A stretch of DNA of 64,000 bases from Trema orientale (lineage: Eukaryota; Streptophyta; Magnoliopsida; Rosales; Cannabaceae): positions 316,033 to 380,032 of the forward strand of contig JXTC01000001.1 of the NCBI GenBank assembly GCA_002914845.1, given 5' to 3'. Below are positions 33,720 through 44,645 of this stretch, in pieces. Position 1 is the first letter of the stretch; the number at the start of each line of letters is the position of its first letter. A program made the position numbers and the translations under genes. The notes under the pieces are model-generated. The model had not been told where the DNA came from, searched no databases, and saw only the letters and a list, made by a program, of their open reading frames with translations.

Positions 33720-35804
33720 ATGCTGGTGCTAAGCCAAGCTTCAGGAGGAGCTCTGTCAGCCAGAAGATGCTCGCTGAGGTCTTCTCCGGCACCGACGAGT
33801 CCAAATTCTCCACTCTTTTCTAATCGCAAATCCAGGTTCGTATCCACTATAAATCCCAAGAAACCTTTTCCTCTAACTCTAGCCAAAGCAGAGCAGGGTG
33901 TGGATTCGAGTTCCGCCACCACCAAGCCATCTTTTCCCACCTCGTCTTCAGACTCTCCCGCCTTCGAGAATGACCAAATGATTCTCGTGGGTCAGGAGAG
34001 TGTCCCTTTGGAAGGTGTTATTCAGTTCGAGAAACCCGATTCCTCTTCGCGTTTCAAAAAATGGGGGTAATTCAAAATTTCAGATACATTATGTACGGTA
34101 ATTTTCATGGCCGATTTTTGAGTTGTGTGTGTTATAATATGGATTTCTGGTGTTGGGTTTTGGTTGTTCAGGCGTGTGGCTCTATTTTCTGGTGGGGATG
34201 TTCTGGCGTTGCTTGTGTTCGCTGCAATTGGAAGATTCAGTCATGGGTTTTCGGTTTTTGATACTGAAACCCTTCGCACAGCTGACCCTTTTATAGCTGG
34301 TATTAGCTTTGAAATTTATAAGCTTCGCATTGATATTTTCGTATCAACAAAGTAGATAAGTTACAATAACAACGATTGTGGTTGAGCAGGGTGGTTTTTG
34401 AGTGCTTATTTTCTCGGAGGTTACGGGGAAGATGGACGTGGAATGAATGGCGTGTCCAAAGGTGTTACAGCTGCGGCCAAATCATGGGCTCTCGGAATTC
34501 CAGTAAGTTCAGACTTTTATCTTGTTGGCGTTATGCCTTTTAAACTTTTGGATTTTAAGGTGTTACACGATTATGATGTTGATTGCAAGGGAAGAGTTTA
34601 TAATGACTGCTGCCGCAAAGTTCTGAATTGGAAGTTCTTAATTTCAAACTAGTTCTCATTTGAGACATTTCACACGATTGGCTCCACATCACTGCTTGGA
34701 TCTGTTTGTAAGAAAGTTATGATGATTGTGGGGTCTTAACAATTTAGTATCTTTGAACATCCATTTGCATCATGACATGAAAAAGAGGTGGTTGTGAGTG
34801 AATTAGTTGGATAGGTGAATGAGAGGAAAATCTTTGGGAATTGGCAAAGATGTGGAAAGGTCTCCTAGGTTCTTCAATTTTTCGATCTGTAATAACTATA
34901 CCTAGGAATTTCCTACCTCCCAGAGAGTGTCATTAGAATGAACAGTATCAATAATTGGCTCTTCATTTCCCTTCATTGATATATATTTATAGTTTAACCA
35001 TTAGAGGAGATCTAGATTGTTTGGCTATGCTATTAAAATGTATGTTAGGCTGACAAAACTTCTTTTAATGCCCCTATTAATCTCTTTGTCATACTCTGGC
35101 AGCTGGGGATGGTTATCAGAGCAGTGACAACTGCCCATTTTCCATCATATCAATTTATATTGGTTACCATGGGAAGCACTGCTGTCTTACTAATTGGATG
35201 GAGAGCATTAGTGTACAGGCTTCTTCCCAGTGATAAAAGCAAGAAAGGTGACGTGTACCGCCATGGTAGTCCATTTGAATTGTTTGAGGTAAAAAAAACA
35301 CTCTACATGGTATTTATCAATTTAAGCTAGAAGTTCACAATATTTTTCAACTTATAAATGTGGGTCCGTACTCCCTTGCAGTGGATTACTGCTTTGCTTC
35401 ATTTGAAATTTGAATCCAAGCATGTGACGTTTCATTATGCAAAACACAAGAACTGTGGTTTCTGTAATTTTTTTTTTAAATTATGAATCTTCGGTACTCA
35501 AATCTGTGCGCTTTCAGACTGAAAAACTTCAAAATTTGTCTTTTTTAAATGATCTGGAGAATCTGGACCTGTAAGATTCAACTTTCACCTCTAGTCCTGT
35601 TATTGGGACTGGGAGATTAGATTATCCTATATATTTTCATATGCCAATGTTTCCTGTCTTTTCATAGGCCACACTTCGTATTACATTAGTTACGTATTAA
35701 AATCAGATAGATTCTTCCTCGTAGTTTTGCTTAAATCTGTTCTCAATATTTTACTTTTTTCTTTGTTGTTGCAGCTGCTAACATCATTAGTACGAAGATG
35801 GTGA
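33720..35804 (+). CDS. DUF3054 family membrane protein, plastid-targeted
   Basis: Five exons (33720-34066, 34172-34299, 34390-34502, 35103-35288, 35775-35804) join in frame to 267 residues ending VRRW. All introns are GT..AG. Residues 1 to about 50 are rich in Ser, Pro and Arg with few acidic residues, like a chloroplast transit peptide. Residues 116-260 form a DUF3054 domain: a first membrane segment with GGDVLALLVFAAIGRFSHG, then DPFIAGWFLSAYFLGGYG, WALGIPLGMVIRAV and FILVTMGSTAVLLIGWRALV. Such small multi-pass proteins are widespread in cyanobacteria and actinobacteria, so the plant copy is likely of plastid origin; their biochemical role is unknown. The start ATG is the only one before the transit-like segment. 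The fifth exon codes for only nine residues. Confidence 0.85.
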
Positions 35805-36172
35805 TGTTGACCGTTAATTTCTGTGATTGCGGAGTACCGTAGTTTTGAATCTTGGCATCAAGTTGCTCTCCTGCTTGTACTTTACATCTGTTATGTAGCT
35901 GGTCAGCAAATGTATAGAATATGTTAAAATGCTACCAATTTTGATTTTTCGGATTCTGATTCCATTTTGCACAAGCTCATCGTTGTTTCTACTTAGGTTT
36001 CATAATGAGATATGGAGGACAGAAGCAAGTACATGAAAAATGAGGCGATGCGTCACGTTGATGTTTCTTCTCTAATCGATTATCATATTGAAAATGCCTA
36101 TAGTTATAGCCCCCGTTGCAAGATTGCGACAGCGGGAGTTTGCCTTCTTGCTTACCTTGATTTAAATTCCTG

Positions 36173-36178
36173 AATAAA
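36173..36178 (+). terminator. Candidate poly(A) signal of the DUF3054 gene
   Basis: A canonical AATAAA lies 369 bp downstream of the DUF3054 stop codon and is the nearest clear match I saw. Plant poly(A) signals are loose, so this is only a candidate. Confidence 0.35.
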
Positions 36179-38750
36179 GACTTTGCTGCTATAGTGATGT
36201 CCTTTGCAGGTTAGTGGCAGACTTCTTTATCATATATGGAATTAACACATAGTAAGAGAATCAGGTTGAGATTCAAAAGTGATGGGGACCAATTCTTAGA
36301 AGACGCTTCCAGGATACCTAAAAGCTTAGTTGCCAATGCTTGCAATGAAAGGGGCGACTAACGCCTTTTGTGTTTGTGATTGGTATATCCGGTTTTAGGA
36401 TGTATTCGCTTTCATGTGATTGAATACCATGGTCATTTGTGCAAAATAGTTATAAGTTTAGATAATAAAAAAATATTTTTTCCAAAGATATCACTTCAAA
36501 TACATCATTTGTTTCACTCTAATAAACCTATTTAGGAAAGCTCAATATTTCCACGAACCCTTGATTCATGCTTCTCTATCGTAAAAGTGCACTTCAAGCA
36601 TATGAGACGAGTAGACCCTCAATCAAAGACAGCTCAATTCGATCTAAGCCGATCCAAGGTTTACCATCTCTTCGGCCCGTTCCGGTGCACTATTGGAGAG
36701 CTCAGTGGAGTATATTTAATATTAAAATTAGGGTATATGTCAAAATCTATTTCAACTACCAACCAAACATAGTGATCGCGTGATGATAATAAGGGAATTG
36801 TTTCCCTTGTGGCGACCTTTCTCACCCATTTATGTGTTGATTACATATTTAGTGAACAAATTTTAATAAATTGCTCGCATACTTGGTTAAATTGGGAAGG
36901 GATAACTCAAATTTTGATTTCTTCTAATTTCTCTTTAAATCTTTTCCCTTTATAATTCTCTCATTATGGACTGCCAAATGTAAGATCTGGATTCAGTTAG
37001 TCATCCCATTTATTTTCCAATTCCAATGCATTCATATTCTTTTCCATTCTATTAAACAAAACGCTACAAAATATTTATCCATAGTCATATATGCCTATAT
37101 GTGTGTATATATATATATAGATATATAAAACACATTACCATCTGTTTGTTAAAAGGTTAAAGAAGTCTTTATTATCATGTGTTTCTATTTACCATTCATG
37201 GTTTTTTTTCAAAAAAAAAAAATGAAAAAAAAAAAGAAACGGCCAGCAAGGGAAATGTTATATATTTATCAAAGTTCGCTTGATGCAAATTTTTTTTAAA
37301 AAACTAAATTTTTCCTAGTGCCCAAGTACAAGAAAAATGTTGTCTAGCTTATTTACCAAACTGACAGAGCAAACACAAAGGAAATGTTACACAAGTATAT
37401 GATATATTCCCCCTTGAGATGAGACACTCCCTAGCTATGTGTTTATCACATTGACCTGCTCAATGTAAGATTAGGAAACGAGCACCATACTGCATATTCC
37501 CTCATCCGGGGAACAATTTACAATTAGAATCTATTCTTATTCTAAAAACATCCCATCTCCTATTTAAGAAACCATTTGTGCTAAAATGACTTGCTAGAGA
37601 AGAAAAATAAAGGTATAACGAGAATGCAAAAGAGAAAGGAATACAATGCCCCATCCACATTGCCTCTAGCAAAGCTCAAAGGGCCATTGCTAGGACTTGG
37701 TTCATGTGGCCTTGTGCAAGCCCAATAGCTTGATTTGTGACCACTAAAAATAATTTCAAAGGTGGATTTGAGCCTGGGTAGAAGTAATTTGAGCCAATAA
37801 AATTTTTTTATGGGGCTATGGATGGAGTAGTTCTATTTGTAGTAGTTTTCTTTAGAAAAAATTTGTAAAAACAACCATGAATCAAATACTATCCTCAAAA
37901 ACTGCTACTCAGCCTTATTATCTCTTTTTTATGACTATTTTTCAACATAAATTTTTCATTAGTCATAAAAATTATAACCTCTAATGTTTGTCATCGATAA
38001 GTATCATAACTGGTCCTAATTTTTATAACTGATCCAAAAACAAAATATCCATTTTTAAAAAAAAAAGTAATTTTCGGCTAAAAACAAACTCCTAAATACG
38101 TCCATTTCCAAGGTTAATGTGGTGTTGAATAAGCAAGGCTTCTTTACAATCTAAATATTAGCTGAACAAACGCCATTAATTCAATCATCTGATTTTTTTT
38201 TTCCTCCCAAATAGAAATTTGAATTAGGATATGTTCCCATTTAAAAACTTCAAAATAAAATTGAGTTTTACAGTATGTTTGATAGACAGGAAAGGAAATT
38301 TAAAGAAAGAAAAAAATATGAGGATAGAAAATAGGAGTGGTAGAAGGGAAAATAATTTTTCTTATATTGTTTGGTAAGTTTGAAGGAAAGAAAATGTTGG
38401 AGAAATTATAATCTAATTAGTCTAAACATATTATTTTACTTTGAAATTAATGACTTACTGGTAATTGTCTTTTGAGTCAAAGATTTCACTCCAATTTGGA
38501 GAGTTTAAATTTCTGTAGGTCCCACTCTAATTTTTCTTTCTTCTTTTGTTTTTTCTTCCACACTTTTATCTCTACTCACAAATAACATATTTCTCACTTT
38601 CTCCCTACTCTTTTCTCTAACCTTTTCTGTCTTATTTTTCCTTTGTAAGACTATATCAAACATCGCCTTATAGTAAAGGCTTAACCCACCATCCATAAGT
38701 TGTTTTTAAAAAAAGATTGATTGAAATATATATATATATATATAGAGCAA
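36179..38750. other. Intergenic, no gene seen
   Basis: AT-rich DNA. Two overlapping ORFs near 36568-36783 show no family features. A TA microsatellite lies at 37105-37118 and another at about 38728-38744. Confidence 0.5.
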
Positions 38751-39559
38751 ATATTTCAATGGAGATTTTTGTTTTTCTCCATGGATGGGTAAGATTGATC
38801 AAACTGAATATGACCTACAATAGCAAGTAATTTTATCTATTTCTATTATTCGACTAATCAGTGTTTCATTCAAATATTTTGTTTTTTTTATTTCTTTTCT
38901 TTTTTAATTTTAACTTATAAGTTTAATTTTTTAAATTACATTTAATCTGAACGTATTATGCTACTATTATGAATAAGTAATTTTTTTGAAAATATAAATC
39001 AGGTTTTTTTTTCTTTTGAAAGGATATAACGTTAGTTTCGAAATTATAAGAAAGAAGGAATGAATTTTTTTTATTTAGGAAAATTTTTTTATAAAAAATT
39101 AGTATTTAATAGTTTTATATTAACGGTTAGTCGTTTTTTTTTTCAGAATATACATAATGTTAGTTTTTTTTAGGAGATATACAATGTTAGTTTTGAAATT
39201 ATATAAAAAAAAGAATGGTTTTTTAATGAAAAATTTAATATATATACAGTTAGTTCTTCAAAAATAAATATTTATATATAAATACGGCTAGTTGTTTTTA
39301 TTTTTATTTTTAAATAAAACTCAAATGAAAAAAAAAAACAATAGGAAAGGGATTGGAAATAAAAATTCCAACTCATAGGTCGTATATAGATTGCTAATTT
39401 TTTAAGTCATAAGTAGCTTTCTATATTTATATACATATTAATTAGATTTTTATTTTTTTAATAAAATTACTAATATCATTATAACCATCAGATCAAAATC
39501 CAATGATTCAGATGAAAGTCCCATCGATGGAGCAAAAATAAAAATCTCCATTGAAATAT
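38751..39559. mobile_element. TIR element with 39-bp inverted ends
   Basis: ATATTTCAATGGAGATTTTT at the left and its near-exact complement at the right (39520-39559) form terminal inverted repeats of about 39 bp that include CTCCATGGATGGG. The interior is AT-rich and non-coding. Flanking TA-rich DNA hides any target duplication, so the superfamily is open. Confidence 0.6.
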
Positions 39560-40031
39560 GATCATATATATATATAGGTGATTCTTTAATGGGTAGCACA
39601 ATATTTACCTATCCATAGTTACTCTGATTTGAGTCGTTCGATTCATATCGTATGACTATAATAAAAAATCTATTATATTTAATATAATCTAAATATAGAA
39701 TATTTAAATAGTGAGTAACCTGCTGGTTAGCTATTGAGTTAGAATTCTTATATTCTAATTCTCATTTAATTTGGTCTTATGCAACTAAATTCTATAATGA
39801 AATTTAATTCATAATTAAAACTAACGAACATTAGAAAAAATGTAATAGCCAAACCACTACTCACACTAACGTGAAAATACCTTTTTGTAATTAAATCATG
39901 AAAAAGAAATATTCAATTCATGTCAAAAGTAATTAAATTAAAAATATCAATAAAAATGATTCAAAAAAATATCAATAAAAAATTTAAGAAAGTTTGATAA
40001 TAAATTTCATATTGTACGTAATTTAAAAATT
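39560..40031. other. Spacer between MITEs, nothing recognised
   Basis: AT-rich DNA without ORFs or repeat ends. Confidence 0.45.
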
Positions 40032-40040
40032 TTAATTTAA

Positions 40041-40400
40041 GGGATAGTATCACTTTTATACCTTGTATTTTAACACTTTGTTCAATTTATATTTTGTATT
40101 ATAGTTATTATCAATTTTGACCCTTAGATCTAAAATCTGTTATAAATTTATACTCTGATATAAATTTAGAGCAGTTAATTTACTAAGATGATTTAATAAA
40201 CTTATTCTTTGATCAGTTTTTATAAAGTTTATTTTTAATTTTTTAAACAACATCTTAGTAAATTAACTGCTCTAAATTAGTGTCAGGGTATAAATTTATA
40301 ACAGGTTTCAAATCTGAAGGTCAATATTGATAATAACCAAAATATAAGGCATAATTTAAATAAAGTGTCAAAATACAAAGTATAAAAATAATAATATCTC
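40041..40400. mobile_element. Mutator-like hairpin MITE
   Basis: The 360-bp element folds back almost completely. The left arm GGGATAGTATCACTTTTATA pairs with the right arm, and the centre repeats GAGCAGTTAATTTACTAAGA in inverted form. A perfect 9-bp duplication TTAATTTAA flanks it (40032-40040 and 40401-40409). It has no coding capacity. Confidence 0.8.
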
Positions 40401-40409
40401 TTAATTTAA

Positions 40410-40837
40410 TGAAAGTAACAAAATCACACCAATATTTTTGTTAAGAAAAAAAATAGTGGTACGTAACTAAATTCCAAGAAGAGATTTCATACTTATTAAC
40501 TTATATTGAATTTAAATATAAATTAAAAATTAAGACACAAAAAAGGAAAAGAAAAATATTATAATTGAACATAAATTAAAATGATATATTCTTTTTTATT
40601 CCATAATTATACAATAAAAGGATTCCAAAAACATCCTCTAAAACAATTTTCCAAAACTCATTATCTATATAGGTTAATATGAAAATGGAAAGAAAATTAA
40701 GGTATAGGTTTCCTTACAAGAATTAGAATTGAAGTATAAACTGTGGAATAAACCTACTATCATAAGTCATTTTCTACTATCCATCTACAGGAAAAGAACA
40801 AAAATATCCATTGAAAACTCACTATATATATGTGTGT
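40410..40837. other. Spacer between MITEs, nothing recognised
   Basis: AT-rich DNA without ORFs or clear repeats. Confidence 0.4.
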
Positions 40838-41070
40838 GTTCCCAATCCAGTATTTTTTTTTACCTATATATAGGTATTTTTTTTAACCGTTAGATCATTA
40901 TCTAACGGTTACCATAATTCGAATAGTTAGAAATAAATAAATAAATATCCACTATTTAATATTTTTATCTCTCCACCTTTTACCATGACAAAACGTGCGT
41001 GATGAGTTTAAATTGGGCAAAACAATACCTATGCATGTGTAAAAAAAAAAATACCTACTGGATTGGTGCC
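40838..41070. mobile_element. MITE family C, copy 1
   Basis: The ends GTTCCCAATCCAGTA and TACTGGATTGGTGCC-like sequence form inverted repeats; a TAACCGTTAGATCATTATCT hairpin lies inside. The copy at 59533-59743 has the same ends in the opposite orientation. The flanks are TA/TG repeats, so the target duplication cannot be read. Confidence 0.65.
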
Positions 41071-41159
41071 ATATATATATATATCATGACCTTTATATTT
41101 CGTTATGCACACAATCAAACATTCACTTTTAAAATTTATTCAAATATCTACTATATGTG

Positions 41160-41320
41160 TATCAATTTAACAAAAAATTATTTACTAAACACAAAATCTA
41201 TGAAATTGAGGATATTATTTTTGCTGAAAACATATAAAATCTATTAAAAATAACTTAAAAACAATCAACACAAAATGCATCAAATTTGTACACAGAAGAT
41301 AGATATTTGCAAAAAAAATT
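41160..41320. repeat. Diverged third copy of the 13.5-kb dispersed repeat
   Basis: The order AACAAAAAATTATT, GATATTATTTTTGCTGA, AACAATCAACACAAA and AGATATTTGC parallels 13545-13705. It is probably a relic of the same transposon family. The DNA just to the right (41320-41520) is less AT-rich and may belong to the same element. Confidence 0.45.
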
Positions 41321-44300
41321 AAATGTGGAGGTTAATTTTACTCAGGGACATCAATTTCATTGAAGAGAATGGTGCACCGCCGCGATGCACCGATCTAAAT
41401 GGGTGAGCTATCAACGTTATAAATGATGTAGGACAGAAAACTGAGATTCCCCATTTAATATTTAGCAAGGCGGCAGAGGAAGGGGCTTGAGATTGAGTGT
41501 CTCGCACCAACTTCACTCCCGATTATATATAAGTTAATTTATATTTTATATATATAATAAAATCTAATAATATATAGTCATATACTAATATTGTTTGAGT
41601 TATTTGAGATTATGTTAGATTTTTGAATGAATGATATGGTATATAATTTTGGTATTAAATATTTTATATTTGACAACTCTAATATGTTAAAAGTATTTTT
41701 TAGTTATTTAGGTCTTTTATTAAATTATAATTCTAATGGAGTTGAGCTAAAATTAGAATTTTCAATGAATGTAATTTTAGTTTTGATTTTTTTTTCTAAT
41801 GTATTTAGATTTTTAAAAGATTTGGACTAATATAAGATTGTTTAATTAATTCAAGATAATGATTCCAAATGATGACTACAATGTACCAATGGAGAACTGA
41901 TCCCCGATGGGGATTCTCTAAAATTGCTCCGTACTAAATTAAATGATGAATGATGTGGGGATAGTATAATAAAATAATAATGAGGACTAAAATAATAATG
42001 AGGACAGAAATGATAAACACAAAATCAGTCTCACTCCATCCGATTGACATCTTGATTTTACTCAAGCCAAAATATCTACATAAAGGTCATAGTTGAGAAT
42101 TTTTTTTTCAATTAACCGGAAAAAATAGGTCCATTACTTGTAGAAACACTGATTTGCCATATGTGGCATATTAAATTATTGTATACGCTAACGTGTGAAC
42201 TTAGTTTTTTTTTTTTTTTTTTTTTCATTTGACATTGAATTATACCCTTTTTATTATTTATTTAGGAGTTAATTGCAAAAAAAAAAAAGGAAAAAAAACT
42301 GAGTTATGCGCTTTTTGTAATTTTAATCTTTTTTTATACCCTTACATCAAAACTTTTGCACTCTCTGTGCATGAAATAACTAATTTTTTCATTTATGAGA
42401 TACAGAATTTAAATTGAGATTGTTGTAAAATATTTAAATCTTATTTTAAATCCTATTGGAAATGTTCTAAAATAATAGAATAAATTTGTCAAATTTGGCT
42501 AAAAAAGAAAAAAAATTTGGAAATTCTTAATACGAAGGTATCGTTTTCTGCGTAACCCAAAAAATATGGTTAATATTATTGGAAAAACCATAATTCATGT
42601 TATTTTTTTGCATCTATTCCTTTATCCAAAAAAAAAAAAAAATTCTTGCATTTAATAAATGCCGGCGGCCAAAAAAAAGGCAAAAAAAAAAAAGATGGGA
42701 TTGGGGCTGGGGTTGGGGGGGACTTATAGAAGTAAGATACTGATGAGAACTGGGTGGAGTAATATGGAGCGATTAGACACCTCTATAGTCTCCAGTCTAG
42801 TCTAAGGCCCATATTGATGAAAAGATAGGCCCATAGCTGAAAGTTACAAGAAGGACTCAGTACACATTGAACCATGGTATGGTGATGGTAGTGTACGTAC
42901 TACGTGGTGGTGGTAGCTATAGAGGCCGCCTGTAGCCGTCGCAGAACAACAGTTTGGGTTCGCCTAAGATGTCCCATCACACATAATATTCTAGCAACCA
43001 CCTATTCATTGACTTTCTTTCTCCTTCACTTTCTTTTTTTTTTTTTTTTTTTGGGAAACAGTCTCCTTTCGCTTTTCAGTCTCAGCTATATTAAGTTGAC
43101 CATAGTTTTGGGATTTTTATATACATAAATATATTGAGATAATGTCGCTATGATAATCTAATTATCGAGTTGTACTTTGGGATTTCATTACCTAGAAGTG
43201 ATTGCTTAGGTGGTGCACAATCCTAGATTATTATCCTCTGCAGAAATTTAAAGAAAAAAAAAGAATTTAGCTAGTCCCAATGAAACAATTGAACACTTAA
43301 AAAATTCAAATGCTTCCAATTTTTTAAAAATTTTATTAACAAAATTGTAATCAATTTTATAATTGTTATTGTTTAAGGAGATATCAGATGCCCCTTTTTA
43401 CCCCCAAACCCGATCACGTGAGGAGGATAGGCTTTCTTTTTCACTACATTCCTTGCAAAAAGTCAGGACATGTTGGCTCCTAAAAAGCTACATATAATAC
43501 TATAAAAAGAAACATCCTTCATAGTCATCCAATTCGTTCCATCTACAAACCATAACCAAAATCTAATAAATAGACAAATAAAAAAACATAAAACAAATAT
43601 TGTGCATGTTCCAAAGCAAAGTAAGTTTCAAACATTAAACGCACGTCTTTGTATCTTAGAACAATAAGGGGGTGACAATGAAATGAAATTCCCTCCTCGA
43701 AAAGAAGCCCACCCCACCATTCCAACCATAAGTTTTTAATTACATTTATGTATTTATATGAGTTAACATACATATATATATGTATGTATCCTTTTCACGA
43801 GTATAGCAAAGGAAAAGGGTTCGTAGGGTTTCTTTTTTTTTTTTTTTTTGTATATACTAGGAAATGAGCTATTTTGATGATATGCTCAAGGTTATAAATG
43901 CTACTTTTAAGTCATGTCCGGTATTAATATAAGCTATCTACCTGTAATGAGCTTTTTCTTTTTTATCTTATCACCAAACCTAATGTACTCGTAGCAGTAG
44001 AGAAAAAGAAAGAAGAGGAACCTCTCTAGTATGGCTTATTAAGAAACAAGAGAAGAATCTAAAGTGATTGTGACTTGACAGATGGGCTTAGATTTAGACA
44101 TGTCGTTCCATTGTATATAGAGAGAGAGAGAGAGAGAGAGAGACTCGTGACAAGTAGAGGCTAATTTAGGAGTCTTTGCAAGAAATGGAGAGAATTAATG
44201 AAAGAGGGGTTAAAATGAAAAATAAAGCAAAATGAGAGGCAATATTTGAAGAGCCAAAAGGAAATAAAAGAAAAAGAAAAAGTAAAAACAGTTGTGAAGC

Positions 44301-44570
44301 AGGGAGAGTGGCAGCTAGTTGTCCTTCTCAGTGACTGAGTGATCTCACATAATCCATATTTTCTTTCCAGTTTGGCCCCTCGTTTGCCTATTTTTGTGAT
44401 CTTTCCTCAGATTTTGTTTGGATTTTGTGTTCTCCTCACGTGACTCACTTAATGCCTCCCTCATTCAATTCTCTTGCCATCTGTGGCATTGGGCTGGGCC
44501 TTTGTATTTAAACGATATTAATAGCTGTCCAAATTCAAATTAACGTTTTCTCTTTCTTTTCTTTTTTTTT
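41321..44570. other. Intergenic, no gene seen
   Basis: AT-rich DNA with several poly-T and poly-A runs, and an AG repeat at about 44119-44143. ORFs of 60-80 codons are low-complexity. No gene family was recognised. Confidence 0.5.
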
Positions 44571-44645
44571 TAGAAATTTAGGTGGATGACCAAAATTTTA
44601 AATTTGATTAAGTAGATGTCCACTTTTAAAATTTTATAGCTAAAT
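44571..44645 (+). repeat. Dispersed repeat B, copy 2
   Basis: The sequence from GAAATTTAGGTGGATGACC through AAAATTTTATAGCTAAAT matches the minus strand of 27443-27515. Only this end is shared, so the full element is not defined. Confidence 0.5.

Noticed and set aside
41319-41516. Minus-strand 65-codon ORF in a less AT-rich patch
   Set aside because: It adjoins a dispersed repeat and shows no domain; more likely part of the same transposon relic than a gene.
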